Positions 51,248 to 61,050 of a stretch of DNA of 64,000 nt are shown here, in pieces. A model generated the notes under the pieces. The model made no database searches. It saw only the letters and a list, made by a program, of their open reading frames with translations, and had not been told where the DNA came from. Made by a program: the position numbers and the translations under genes. Origin of the DNA: Gammaproteobacteria bacterium UBA5109 (lineage in GTDB: Bacteria > Pseudomonadota > Gammaproteobacteria > Pseudomonadales > Pseudohongiellaceae); the NCBI GenBank assembly GCA_002414385.1, contig DHZH01000008.1:178311-242310 (forward strand). Direction: 5' to 3'. Every line of letters begins with the position of its first letter. Within the stretch, counting starts at the first letter, position 1.

Positions 51248-52885
51248 ATGTCTTATATCCAAAAAAAAAGAGGATTTATAATACTCTCATCATTGTATGT
51301 TGATAATGAACTAGGTGCGGAAATTGGCAAAATACCTCCGTCCATGTTGCCTTTGGGAGAAGGAAGGCTGTATGAGCAACAAGTAAAATTAGCTCAAAAA
51401 AACGTAATATACATGACTTTGCCTTCAGGGTATAAAATACCGTCTGCAGATAAAATGAGATTAGATGCAGCTAAAATCAACATTATTTTTTTGCCTACAT
51501 CATTAACACTAACGCAGGCATTACAAAAAGCCGCATTAAACGTAGAAGAAGATGCAATTGAATTAATATATGGTGATACTTTAGTTGACCTACCTTCCTC
51601 AACTTCTAGTAAAGATGATGTTGTTGCAATAAAAGAAACATCTGCAAATTACCCTTGGGCTTATGCAATAAAGAAGGATAACAATTCTACTTTTTTTACG
51701 GAAAAGCAAGACATCTACAATTATAGAAATAGAAATATTGTTTGTGGATATTTTAAGTTTTCAAACAAATTGACATTAGTTAAAGCATGCGATAATTCAT
51801 CGATATCTTGTGTTTTAAATGAATACAACTCTCAGATACGAATGGATTTAGTAACAGCAGTTAATTGGTATGATTGTGGTCATTTACCCTTGTATTATCA
51901 ATCTAAAAGAGACTTCTCTATAGCCAGGGCCTTCAATCAAGTTAGATCAGACGGTTTAATTTTCAGAAAATCATCCACGCAAACAAATAAAATTCGCGCT
52001 GAATCGAACTGGTATAATAACCTACCAACATCAATTAAAATTTATACTCCAAAATTTTTAGAAACTTATAATGAAGATTTTAAATTTGGATATTCTATTG
52101 AGTATTTATACCATCCTTTAATTAGTGAATTATATGTTTTTGGAGAACTACCTCTTTCAACTTGGCAACATATACTTCATGCTATTTTTTTATTTATTGA
52201 AAAGTGTAAAATGATTAGACCTCATCCTAACTCACCTGAAGCATCAAGCGAATTCGCTGATCACTTTTTTAAAAACATAATATTAGAAAAAACACGTGAT
52301 AGGGTTGATGTTTTTTGCAATCAAAGAAATATTGATAAAGATAGGTTCAGCTTAACCATTAATGATATTAAGTATCCAGACTTAGAAGAGATAGTTGAAT
52401 ATTTACTTTCGAAAATATCACCAACAAAAACTGATGATATTAGTTTTTGGCATGGCGACTTATTTTTAGGGAACTTATTCTACGACTTTAGAGCACAAAG
52501 AATTTTAAGTGTTGACCCTAGAGCTCAATTATACGATGGCGAATTTACAATGTTCGGTGATTATCGTTACGACTTAGGAAAATTAATACATTCATTTTTA
52601 GGTAATTATGACAACATAATTTTAAACAGGGTAAATTTTAGTGCTGTAAATGGAAAAAAATGGAATTTTTCAATTCAAAATAATGAAACAAGCGAATTAA
52701 TATCTGATTTATTTATAAATAAGCTGAAGGAAAGCACAGATGCTGATTTAGCAAGCATGATCTCCATAGCGGCATGTCTATTTTTCTCAATGCTACCACT
52801 ACACACTGATAGTAAAAAAAGACAAAACTACTTGCTTTGTTCCGGGATACTTTTATATAAGAAAGTGAGAGAATTACATAAATGA
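51248..52885 (+). CDS. Fusion: nucleotidyltransferase-like domain plus APH-type kinase
   Basis: A 545-residue protein. Its first half (about 10-240) resembles a sugar/polyol nucleotidyltransferase fold (SSLYVDNELGAEIGKIPPSMLPLGEGRLYEQQV, DAIELIYGDTLVDL) but lacks an obvious intact GxGxR nucleotide loop. The second half has the aminoglycoside-phosphotransferase/choline-kinase active site H402-G-D404 with N409 (WHGDLFLGN) and a following DPR metal motif. It may phosphorylate a small capsule precursor. It overlaps the next gene by four bases. Confidence 0.68.
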   Translation: MSYIQKKRGFIILSSLYVDNELGAEIGKIPPSMLPLGEGRLYEQQVKLAQKNVIYMTLPSGYKIPSADKMRLDAAKINIIFLPTSLTLTQALQKAALNVEEDAIELIYGDTLVDLPSSTSSKDDVVAIKETSANYPWAYAIKKDNNSTFFTEKQDIYNYRNRNIVCGYFKFSNKLTLVKACDNSSISCVLNEYNSQIRMDLVTAVNWYDCGHLPLYYQSKRDFSIARAFNQVRSDGLIFRKSSTQTNKIRAESNWYNNLPTSIKIYTPKFLETYNEDFKFGYSIEYLYHPLISELYVFGELPLSTWQHILHAIFLFIEKCKMIRPHPNSPEASSEFADHFFKNIILEKTRDRVDVFCNQRNIDKDRFSLTINDIKYPDLEEIVEYLLSKISPTKTDDISFWHGDLFLGNLFYDFRAQRILSVDPRAQLYDGEFTMFGDYRYDLGKLIHSFLGNYDNIILNRVNFSAVNGKKWNFSIQNNETSELISDLFINKLKESTDADLASMISIAACLFFSMLPLHTDSKKRQNYLLCSGILLYKKVRELHK

Positions 52886-53640
52886 TTGTGATTCCAATGG
52901 CAGGTTTAAGTACAAGGTTTTATAAAGCTGGATATAAATCTCCTAAATACATGTTGAAGATTAATAATAATACTTTATTTTCACTGGTGGTAAAAAGTTT
53001 CAAATATTATTTTAACAAAGAATTTTTTTTATTTATTTGTAAAGTAGAGCAATTTGACATAATAGATTTTATAAATAAGGAACTTTCAGCTTTAGGTTTA
53101 TCAAAAGAACAATATCATGTTTGTATATTAGATAAGGAAACGGAAGGCCAAGCTGAAACAGTATACAAAGGGTTACTAAATTTTAAAAATGCATATTCCG
53201 AACCTCTAACTATCTTCAATATTGATACTATACGCCCAAACTTTACACATCCAACTATAAACAATGAAATAGATGGGTATTTGGAAGTTTTTAAAGGTAA
53301 AGGCACGCACTGGTCATTTGTTAAACCAAAGGATCCAAATTTTGAAACTGGAGCCGTAATAGAAGTAGCAGAAAAACAACCTATATCAAATTTTTGTAGT
53401 ACAGGTCTATACTACTTCAAATCCATTTCGTTTTATAATGACTTATTTGAATCAACTGTCAATATTCCTTCACAAATGCTACAAGGGGGAGAAAGATACA
53501 TTGCTCCGCTCTATAATTTAGCCATCCAATCAAATTTAAAAATAGCTTATAACTTAATTGGCATTTCTGAAGTATTTTTTTGCGGTACACCTGAGGAATA
53601 TTTAGAATTAAAAAATTATAAATTCGAAGATTTATTTTAG
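52882..53640 (+). CDS. Sugar/polyol-phosphate nucleotidyltransferase-like protein
   Basis: A 252-residue GT-A-type nucleotidyltransferase. MIVIPMAGLSTRF replaces the usual AAGxGxR loop with GLSTR, followed by YKSPKYMLKINNNTLF, the acceptor-binding PK motif, and FNIDTIRP near 113, whose aspartate likely binds metal. It is similar in layout to LicC/RmlA-type enzymes. With the HAD and kinase genes it could make a CDP- or GDP-activated decoration for the capsule. Its substrate is unknown. Confidence 0.68.
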   Translation: MIVIPMAGLSTRFYKAGYKSPKYMLKINNNTLFSLVVKSFKYYFNKEFFLFICKVEQFDIIDFINKELSALGLSKEQYHVCILDKETEGQAETVYKGLLNFKNAYSEPLTIFNIDTIRPNFTHPTINNEIDGYLEVFKGKGTHWSFVKPKDPNFETGAVIEVAEKQPISNFCSTGLYYFKSISFYNDLFESTVNIPSQMLQGGERYIAPLYNLAIQSNLKIAYNLIGISEVFFCGTPEEYLELKNYKFEDLF

Positions 53641-53662
53641 GATGCAGCAACTTTCTATCATT

Positions 53663-54895
53663 TTACATTTGAATTTCATTATCATTAATTTTTGATTTAT
53701 AAAGATAATAATATAAACCAGATGAAATAAAGTATATTAATGTATATAAAAATAAAAAGTTAATAAGCGTTATATTTTTAATAGAAATCAAACATACTCC
53801 TATCAAACAAATTAAAAATGATAATGATATAAATTTCATAATTCGTAATTCACCCATATATACCATAGTTGATCCATATGAATTTTGAATCACATTTAAG
53901 AATAAGAATATTGTTATAATAAAAACAAAGCCATCAGGTATTTCAATATTACTATCAAGTACGAATATAAAAATTGTTTCTCCAAAAGTTATCAATACTA
54001 GTGTAATAATAAACCAACACAATAATGAATTTATAACCACTCTATTTGTCTCTTTTTTTACGCAATTAATATTTTTTGTTAAAACGTTTTTCCTAATTTC
54101 AGGAACCCTGGATTCTGAAAATGCTCTATATAATTGTGTTGCAGCTCTTGTTGATTTATAAAAAAGATCCATGAGAATCACATTAGCACCGAGGCCAAAT
54201 AATATTGGCGAAAATATAACAGGCAACAAATAATTCATAAAATCAGTTATATGAAATATCACACTATCACCCATTACTTTAATGTTATTTAAAAGATAAT
54301 TTTTAATTTTAGTAAATTCAGATAATTTAAATTTAAATAGACCTAAACCTGTATATTTTAATGAAATAAATAAAATACATAGCCAAATAACGTTTAAGCT
54401 GAAAGCAAATAAAAATAAATTTGGGACTATATAAAGATAGAATAAAAAAATAATAAAAATAATTTTCCTGGTTACATCCAATATCTCGATTACTTTATAA
54501 CATTCAATTGCTAAAGAGTAATTATATATAATCCTCCAAGGTAAATTTAGTGATGCAGAAAGAAAAAATAATGATGCAATTAAAACTGGTGAATTTGGTT
54601 GATATTTAGAGATAAGAAAATAACAAAATACTGTACTAATACAACTAATACCAATATAGAGATACATTATCCCTGACACTTCTACTTTAATATTTGATTT
54701 TTTGTTTTTTGAAGCTGTTAAAAATATTACTTTTGAAATTCCAAGATCTGCTAAACTTAATGATAAACCTATAGCATTAATCCAAAGAAGCAAGGCCGCA
54801 ACTTCATTGTTAAAGTTCCTCACTAAAATAATAGTTAAAAGTAAGCCCCAAGCTACTGATAAAATAAAGTTAGCTAATTTAGCCGTTAAAAACAT
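53663..54895 (-). CDS. Polysaccharide flippase (Wzx-like)
   Basis: A 410-residue membrane protein with about 12 helices and the MATE-like layout of Wzx proteins (first helix LANFILSVAWGLLLTIILV, ILFGLGANVILMDLFYKSTRAATQLYRAF in the middle). It would flip undecaprenyl-linked repeat units across the inner membrane. It is the last gene of a five-gene minus-strand run in very AT-rich DNA and is convergent with the nucleotidyltransferase gene. Confidence 0.78.
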   Translation of the reverse strand: MFLTAKLANFILSVAWGLLLTIILVRNFNNEVAALLLWINAIGLSLSLADLGISKVIFLTASKNKKSNIKVEVSGIMYLYIGISCISTVFCYFLISKYQPNSPVLIASLFFLSASLNLPWRIIYNYSLAIECYKVIEILDVTRKIIFIIFLFYLYIVPNLFLFAFSLNVIWLCILFISLKYTGLGLFKFKLSEFTKIKNYLLNNIKVMGDSVIFHITDFMNYLLPVIFSPILFGLGANVILMDLFYKSTRAATQLYRAFSESRVPEIRKNVLTKNINCVKKETNRVVINSLLCWFIITLVLITFGETIFIFVLDSNIEIPDGFVFIITIFLFLNVIQNSYGSTMVYMGELRIMKFISLSFLICLIGVCLISIKNITLINFLFLYTLIYFISSGLYYYLYKSKINDNEIQM

Positions 54896-54911
54896 ACTTT
54901 TACTTTCTTAT

Positions 54912-56009
54912 TCATTTTAAAAAGTAAAATAAAAAGGCATAATATAAAGTTCTTAATCTTCTTTGACATACTTGCCCTAATCTAAATATGAACATTGGGA
55001 TATTCGCTTTAATTGTTAATTTATTAGTATGAGAAATAGCTATAATGCTTGGCCAGTAATCCATTAAAATGCAGTTGCTATATGCTCTAAATGCCCACTC
55101 TACATCTTCAGCCTGCCCCCAATTCAATAACTCATTTTGTTTGCATTTGAGATAGGTATTACGGTTAGCAAAAAAAAGAGCTCCATCTATTACCGGGAAC
55201 TTTCCTCTAGAATATTTACGTGGATCATTAAATAGTCTGCTACTATAGGCATATTCATTCGCCGCTTGGAAAGGAAGATTTAAATTCATCATTGAAAATG
55301 AAATATATGGAACTACTTTATCTTTAACATTTATTACTACTTTACAAGTAGCAAAATCAAAATTATTTGGTACAGAAGTTAAGAAACCATTAGGCAAAGA
55401 TATCCTAGTATGCATAATTACTATGAAAGGAGCCGTCATACTTTCAATAAGAAAGTTTTTTTTTGAAGAAATTGGAAATAGGTTATTGCTTTTAGGGTTG
55501 TGATAAACAAGATACGAAACGTTTTTATATCGATTTAGAAAGTCTATATTTATTTTCGGCCCACATACTATAATACTATTCTCACTTGCTAGTTCATTTT
55601 CATTTCTAATCGACTGAATACATCTTAATAAAGATGATTTTTCATTTTCCTGTCCAGAAAATATTATTCCACATTGCCACTTTTTTTCAGGATTAGCAGT
55701 AATCTTCTTTAAGAAAATCTTATATTTTTCAGAATCAATTTTTAGAATTTCAACATTCTCTTTTAATGCAGATATAACTTGCATCTGAATAAGTGAGAAT
55801 GGCAAATTATATGGAGAAATATGGTCACTGTTAGGTCCTGAGTCAAATACTTCAAGGATTCCACCTTGTTTTAAAGCCCACAAAGAGTACTTTAGCGCAG
55901 GCAATAAAGTTCCATTATTCTTAAAACCTTTGGCAATTATTCTAATTCTTTCGACATCTGTTTTAGATTGCAATGCATAAATATCTTCTTTCTTAACTAA
56001 GGTATACAT
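54912..56009 (-). CDS. Glycosyltransferase-like protein (GT2/GT-A type)
   Basis: A 365-residue protein. The middle and C-terminal part (about 110-345) looks like a GT-A glycosyltransferase: WQCGIIFSGQE, IVIMHTRISLP, VIDGALFFANRNTYL and GQAEDVEWAFRA, the last resembling the ED catalytic motif of GT2/GT27 enzymes. The first 100 residues (IIAKGFKNNGTLLPALKYSLWALKQGGILEVFD) resemble the end of a methyltransferase-like domain. The classical DXD is not obvious. It follows the sulfotransferase gene by 8 nt. Confidence 0.6.
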   Translation of the reverse strand: MYTLVKKEDIYALQSKTDVERIRIIAKGFKNNGTLLPALKYSLWALKQGGILEVFDSGPNSDHISPYNLPFSLIQMQVISALKENVEILKIDSEKYKIFLKKITANPEKKWQCGIIFSGQENEKSSLLRCIQSIRNENELASENSIIVCGPKINIDFLNRYKNVSYLVYHNPKSNNLFPISSKKNFLIESMTAPFIVIMHTRISLPNGFLTSVPNNFDFATCKVVINVKDKVVPYISFSMMNLNLPFQAANEYAYSSRLFNDPRKYSRGKFPVIDGALFFANRNTYLKCKQNELLNWGQAEDVEWAFRAYSNCILMDYWPSIIAISHTNKLTIKANIPMFIFRLGQVCQRRLRTLYYAFLFYFLK

Positions 56010-56017
56010 AATAAGTT

Positions 56018-57013
56018 TTATTTTGAGATTCGATACTTTATAGCTGGCATGTACTTTCCTGCCACATACAAATCTATCTCGAAAATCTTTAAAATATCCA
56101 TTAACTCAGACTCTTTTTTGTTAGATATATGACTTTTCCAATTTGAGCTCAAAAACTCTGAATTTTTTTTTCTTACCATTTCAATAGTTTTCGAGTTACT
56201 TAAATTTTTCATAGATTTTGACGGGTGATCTAGTTTCTTCTTCATAGCATATATATTATTTAGTTTATATTTATCTGATAAATCACTTATAACTGAGCTA
56301 GATTCACATATAAGTTCTTCATATGAAATAAAAGAATAGTTAGCATTATTGATTTCTTTAATTAAAGGAAGATTTTCAAGACACCAGCCCAAAACATGCT
56401 TACTTATGTCATCGCCATTATTATATATATTTTGAGCTGCCTTGTAGGAAGCTTTAGTTAGATAATTTGAGGAATAAAAGTCATTAGACAAAAAACCATA
56501 AGCCCTATTATTCCAATTATTTCTTAAGACACTTAATGATTGTGAAATTGGATGTCTTGTCAATATTATTGTTTGAAATTTAAAATAATTAAAAAGCCAA
56601 TTAATGAGACAATGAGCGTCCGTTATTTTATAAACAATTCTATTTGATATAAAACTATGATCTTGATGATAAAAGCGCCAAGATTCATTTATATGTAACA
56701 ACCCATTATTTATTAGATGGATATATTTCAAGACCATCTCTTCCTGCTCATCATTTAATTCTATAAATTGCCCATCATTGAATATAGGAAGCCATTGAAG
56801 CTGGTATGAATCAGAAGAAAAAAGTGAAAACGGCTGATCAATAAATTTAGTTTTTCTATTTGTTGCAATCATTTGCATCAAAAGTGTTGAGCCACTTCTT
56901 CTCGAGCTGAAAATTGCAATATTGGGGAGCACACCTTGTTTATGATAATTTAAATTTTCATTCAGAAGCCTCTTTAATAGTTTTTTAAATATAAAAAGCG
57001 CACCTCTTTTCAT
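56018..57013 (-). CDS. Sulfotransferase family protein
   Basis: A 331-residue protein with the PAPS-binding loop SSRRSGSTLL (36-45) and the 3'-phosphate-binding motif LTRHPISQSL (151-160). It would transfer sulfate from PAPS to a sugar, giving a sulfated polysaccharide. It lies between the polymerase and a glycosyltransferase gene, 4 nt after the former. Sulfated capsules are common in marine organisms. No PAPS-synthesis genes are in the window. Confidence 0.8.
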   Translation of the reverse strand: MKRGALFIFKKLLKRLLNENLNYHKQGVLPNIAIFSSRRSGSTLLMQMIATNRKTKFIDQPFSLFSSDSYQLQWLPIFNDGQFIELNDEQEEMVLKYIHLINNGLLHINESWRFYHQDHSFISNRIVYKITDAHCLINWLFNYFKFQTIILTRHPISQSLSVLRNNWNNRAYGFLSNDFYSSNYLTKASYKAAQNIYNNGDDISKHVLGWCLENLPLIKEINNANYSFISYEELICESSSVISDLSDKYKLNNIYAMKKKLDHPSKSMKNLSNSKTIEMVRKKNSEFLSSNWKSHISNKKESELMDILKIFEIDLYVAGKYMPAIKYRISK

Positions 57014-57017
57014 AAGC

Positions 57018-58289
57018 TTATTTCTCTAGAAGTCTTTTTTTTGTAGCTAAAGATATAATATAAATAAGTGATATAAAAAGCGGCGAGTATATATTTCCTA
57101 TTACTTGTGATATCAAAAGAATACAGAGTCCTACAAAAAGTTGTCCACCACCAGCAATAAGTTTAATTTTATTTTTCCATAAATAAATATAAAGAATTGA
57201 ACCAATATATCCATAAGATAAAAGAAGAACACCAAGACCATTGTTTAGCATTCTATCCCAAACAGTATAGACTAGAAATGTAGGTACATTATTATCTATA
57301 AAAACATTTTTAATAATCTCTTCTGCTGCTCCAGTACCACCAATACCAACCCCCCAGATTGGATATATACTTGCAACATTTACTCCTACTAATATTCCTG
57401 CAAAAATTCTTATTGTTGTAGAGAAATCGCTGCCACTTTGTATTGCATAAATCCTATCAGCGTAAATTATATTTATTGATATAATTAGAAATAAAATAAA
57501 AACAAAAAATGAAAAAAGTGTAATTAATAATCGTATATTTGAATTTCTATTCTCATTAAAATAGTAAAATGTAGAAAATAATAAAAACATACCTAACAAG
57601 AAAATTGGACTCCTGAATATAACCATAGCAATTATTATTAGGCCAGTATAAAAAGATAATTTGCTGTTTTTGTCATTAAGATATGCGATTAATATAAATA
57701 TCACTAAAGACAATGAAATATGTGAAACTTCACTTGTGAAAAATTTTGGCCTATAAAATCCTGATAATGCAATATCTCGAATTGTATCTGCCTCTGTAAT
57801 AGGATCAATATAAACATTTGAGTATGCTGTGACTACAATTTTTAAGGGGCTAATTATCTCCAAAATTGCACCAACAGTTATAAAAACATATAAAGATAAA
57901 AAAAGTTTTCTTAATGTAGTTCTATTATATGTTTTTAAGCCTACATACATCCCATATCCGCAGATTAATGAATACAAAAATTGAATAGAAGCCAGAAGTC
58001 TTTGAATATAAAAATCACTAATCATTGGGGTAAAAACAATTCCCAATAAAGAAAATAAAAATAATATTATTATATAGCTAAGCTCATTTTTTTTTACTAA
58101 TTCATAATTAAATGCAATTAAGAATATTGAACATAAAAACCCTATTGGGTTAGGAATCAACATGTCTCCTAATTGGAAATCTAGCCTAGTAAACAAGCTG
58201 AATAATCCCAAAAAAAGGAGAATCTTATTCAATTTCCGTTTTATAGCATCATTTTTTGATGCTATGGCATTTAGAGTTAATTGATTCAA
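57018..58289 (-). CDS. O-antigen/capsule polymerase (Wzy-like)
   Basis: A polytopic protein with about 11 helices and a large periplasmic loop (about 160-190 and 300-360, YPIWGVGIGGTG), the pattern of Wzy polymerases. No ATG fits the N-terminus. TTG 58289 overlaps the upstream stop (TTGA) and gives 423 residues; TTG 58337 would add 16 and overlap by 52. It would polymerise flipped repeat units in the periplasm. Wzy sequences diverge strongly, so the call rests on topology and context. Confidence 0.75.
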   Translation of the reverse strand: MNQLTLNAIASKNDAIKRKLNKILLFLGLFSLFTRLDFQLGDMLIPNPIGFLCSIFLIAFNYELVKKNELSYIIILFLFSLLGIVFTPMISDFYIQRLLASIQFLYSLICGYGMYVGLKTYNRTTLRKLFLSLYVFITVGAILEIISPLKIVVTAYSNVYIDPITEADTIRDIALSGFYRPKFFTSEVSHISLSLVIFILIAYLNDKNSKLSFYTGLIIIAMVIFRSPIFLLGMFLLFSTFYYFNENRNSNIRLLITLFSFFVFILFLIISINIIYADRIYAIQSGSDFSTTIRIFAGILVGVNVASIYPIWGVGIGGTGAAEEIIKNVFIDNNVPTFLVYTVWDRMLNNGLGVLLLSYGYIGSILYIYLWKNKIKLIAGGGQLFVGLCILLISQVIGNIYSPLFISLIYIISLATKKRLLEK

Positions 58290-59470
58290 TTGTTTTCTTT
58301 CAGGAAATTTATAAGACTTGACGCTCTTTCCGACCAAGAGTAAGAATGAGCTGACTTTTTAAACGCATTACTCTGAATATTGTTCAGACAATCAAAATCG
58401 TTTATAACTTTCTCGATTAAATAGTTAGCATCGTCCACATTTTTAGCACAAATATAGTCAACACCTTCGACTAATTCTAGCCCCTCCATAGACTCCTTAT
58501 ACCCTAAAATTGGTATATTATTAAAAATATAGTCTAAAGCTTTAAGTTTGAAACCACCCCCTTTTTTTTCCAGTATCAATCCTATTCGGCAAATTTTTAA
58601 AACTTCTTCAACTTTAGAAAAATTTCTAATAACTTTAATTTCTGGATACTTGTTGAGAATATATTTATATAGTTTTATTGACATACTTCCTGCAATTATC
58701 AAATTGAAATTTCTTTGTTTTTTTGAATATGATTCAATTAATTCTAATAAATTAAACTGTTTTGCTTTCCAATAAAAAGAACCCATTAATATCGCATTAT
58801 TAGGTCTACTATCTGAGATTAAATCATTACTTGATCTTCTATTTTCAAATCCAGGCTTTAATACCATCCCTTTTTTTTCCGGTGCTAACTTTTTATATTC
58901 CAAATAATCCGAATTAGTAATTGAAGTAAAGAGTTCTACCTCTTTGAAATACTTTATCTCATATTTTTTATATTTTTCTGCATCATATAGCATTGGAATT
59001 TTTAAAATATTTAAAAATCCAACTTCTTTTGCAATTTTTTTTCTTATAATAAAATCAACATTATGCGAAATATAGAGTGTTTTTTTTGATTGATATTTAT
59101 TAACAACTTTCAAAGCATTTAATGTTGCAGATTCATTCAGAATAACAACATCAATTGACTCTTTTCCCAAAATTTTTTGCAACTTTATTAAATCATTCTT
59201 GTTGATAGTACTCAGGCTAACTTTAGGCAATAATGAAAAAATCGAAAATATTCCAGGAAATCTTTTAGCCATCCCATAATGGATTTTATTTATTTGTTCA
59301 TATTGCTTCTCTTTACCAAATTGTTGTTCACTATAATGTCCATTACATATATAAATTGACAGCTGAACTCCATTAACCTTGGAGATTGATGATATTATCC
59401 CTCTGGTATATACGGCATCACCACTTTTTCCTATGAATGGATCATTTTTTGTAATAAATAGGATGTTCAT
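58286..59470 (-). CDS. Glycosyltransferase (GT4-like)
   Basis: A 394-residue GT-B protein: N-terminal LFITKNDPFIGKSGDAVYTRGI, central DVVILNESATLNALKVV and YISHNVDFIIRKKIA, donor domain AILMGSFYWKAKQFNLLELIESY and EKKGGGFKLKALDYIFNNIPILGYKE, the last being a typical nucleotide-sugar-binding E-containing motif. It probably builds the repeat unit. It is the first gene of the five-gene minus-strand run and has AT-rich codon use. Confidence 0.8.
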   Translation of the reverse strand: MNILFITKNDPFIGKSGDAVYTRGIISSISKVNGVQLSIYICNGHYSEQQFGKEKQYEQINKIHYGMAKRFPGIFSIFSLLPKVSLSTINKNDLIKLQKILGKESIDVVILNESATLNALKVVNKYQSKKTLYISHNVDFIIRKKIAKEVGFLNILKIPMLYDAEKYKKYEIKYFKEVELFTSITNSDYLEYKKLAPEKKGMVLKPGFENRRSSNDLISDSRPNNAILMGSFYWKAKQFNLLELIESYSKKQRNFNLIIAGSMSIKLYKYILNKYPEIKVIRNFSKVEEVLKICRIGLILEKKGGGFKLKALDYIFNNIPILGYKESMEGLELVEGVDYICAKNVDDANYLIEKVINDFDCLNNIQSNAFKKSAHSYSWSERASSLINFLKENN

Positions 59471-59789
59471 GATTACTATTTTTCAATTAAGAAAGTGCAA
59501 GGTATAACCAAATGAGGCTAATCTGTTAAAAAAGTTAACTATATTCTATTCAGTGTTGTAACTATAGCCTTTACCAGACTCAGTTAAATTATCACTAATC
59601 CTATTAATTGCCCCTTGAGCTTAGTCCAAAAGGTCTGTCTACCCATATTTTGGCGATCTAGCCGTTAAGGCGTATTAATCAATCACATTGATTTTTATAA
59701 TGAACTTCTAGTATTTTTGACTTACAGCGGTATAATTATATGGTCACCCCAGCTATCAGTAATCATTTACGAAAATAATGGAGAAACAA
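59471..59789. other. Promoter region between glycosyltransferase and export operon
   Basis: This 319-base gap separates divergent genes. It holds TATAAT at 59731-59736 with TTGACT at 59717-59722; the 8-base spacing is too short, so TTGACT is probably not the -35 of this TATAAT. It also holds the dyad AATCAA-TCACA-TTGATT at 59677-59693, about 40 bp upstream, a possible operator. I see no ops/JUMPstart (GGCGGTAG) element and no small gene. Confidence 0.35.
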
Positions 59790-60989
59790 ATGCGCCGGTC
59801 ACTAAAGCTTTCCTCTGCCATTGCGGCTACCTTATCTTTTAGCACTCCGGTTTTTGCTGTTGAGCCTGAACCCATCGAGATTGGGGCCCTAAACCTGTTC
59901 CCTACCGTGGATGCTGAATGGACTCATTCAGACAATATGTATTTGCGTAATACCGGTGCCGCAAGCTCCAATCTGTTTGAAATTACGCCCAGGCTGGCTG
60001 CCGTTGCCCAGAGTGAAGGTGGCAGCAATCTGGCCCTGGAAGCGCAGGTGATGGATGGTAATTATTCAATCTCCAGTGTTGATGACTACACTGACTGGCG
60101 CGCGGCGGGGGATTTAAACCTCGTGATAAATACCCGTAACCTCTTGAGTTTTAATGCTTATATGCTGAGTTCGCATGAAAAACGCGGTACCGGCTATTCA
60201 CAGGGTCTGCTGGATTTGGGTATCGCCACTGAATACGAAGATACCTATTTTGGCGGTAATTATGTCTTTGGTTCAGAAGATTCCGCCCGCCTCGTGCTTG
60301 GCCTGAATACCCTGGAAAAATCCTATACCAACCTCAGAGCCATCACCCGGTTTCGCGATACCGACCGGGTCAACTGGAATGCTGCTTTTTACTGGAGCCT
60401 GTCACCGCGCACCGATATTCTTGTCGAATACCAAGCTACTGATGTTGATTATGTGACTGACCCGGTCGCGGTTGTCGGTGCCGGCGATACCCTGGATTCC
60501 GATGAAAGCTATTTCTATGTCGGTGTAGCCTGGGAAGCCACAGCCCTGACCAGCGGTTCCATCAAGATTGGCCAGGGTGAAAAAGAATATACTGACGCGG
60601 ATCGGGTGGATGTTGATGGCTTCAGCTATGAATTAAACATTGACTGGAACCCTCTGACTTATTCAAACGTAAACTTTAACGCCACCCAGGGCTTTGGTGA
60701 ATCATACGGTATCGGTAATGCCCTGGACAACTCAACCCTGGGAATAACCTGGGTTCATGAATGGTCCGACCGAATTAGCTCCCTGGCCAGTTATTCCACC
60801 GTTAGTGAACACTATGAAGGTGTTAATCGCAGTGATGACACGGACTCCATTAGTCTTGGTCTTGTCTATAACGTGCAGCGCTGGATGGACCTGAACTTTT
60901 CGGTTTCAGATACCTCCAAAGACTCGACTTTTAGCGGCTTTAGTTACGATGAAACGAGTGTTGCTCTTGGCCTGAGCCTTAGCTTGTAA
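59790..60989 (+). CDS. Outer-membrane beta-barrel of a polysaccharide export system
   Basis: A 399-residue protein with a signal peptide ending near residue 23 (STPVFA) and regular two-residue-alternating strands through to the terminal LSLSL. ATG 59790 is preferred because GGAGAAAC lies just before it; ATG 59778 lacks a ribosome site. The barrel looks like about 16-18 strands. It resembles OMP/BBP2-type barrels encoded next to short Wza-like proteins. It is first in a three-gene export operon. Confidence 0.75.
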   Translation: MRRSLKLSSAIAATLSFSTPVFAVEPEPIEIGALNLFPTVDAEWTHSDNMYLRNTGAASSNLFEITPRLAAVAQSEGGSNLALEAQVMDGNYSISSVDDYTDWRAAGDLNLVINTRNLLSFNAYMLSSHEKRGTGYSQGLLDLGIATEYEDTYFGGNYVFGSEDSARLVLGLNTLEKSYTNLRAITRFRDTDRVNWNAAFYWSLSPRTDILVEYQATDVDYVTDPVAVVGAGDTLDSDESYFYVGVAWEATALTSGSIKIGQGEKEYTDADRVDVDGFSYELNIDWNPLTYSNVNFNATQGFGESYGIGNALDNSTLGITWVHEWSDRISSLASYSTVSEHYEGVNRSDDTDSISLGLVYNVQRWMDLNFSVSDTSKDSTFSGFSYDETSVALGLSLSL

Positions 60990-61050
60990 TTTGCTGTGCT
61001 GGCCCTACAATACTGAGCCCTACAGGAGCTAAAACAGCAAGATTCAGCGA

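Noticed and set aside
50740..59700. Prophage or integrative element as the source of the AT-rich region
   Set aside because: No integrase, phage structural gene, tRNA or flanking direct repeat is visible; the gene content is typical of a capsule cassette.
59471..59789. ops/JUMPstart element for RfaH before the capsule genes
   Set aside because: No GGCGGTAG-type sequence is present on either strand in this gap or before gmd.
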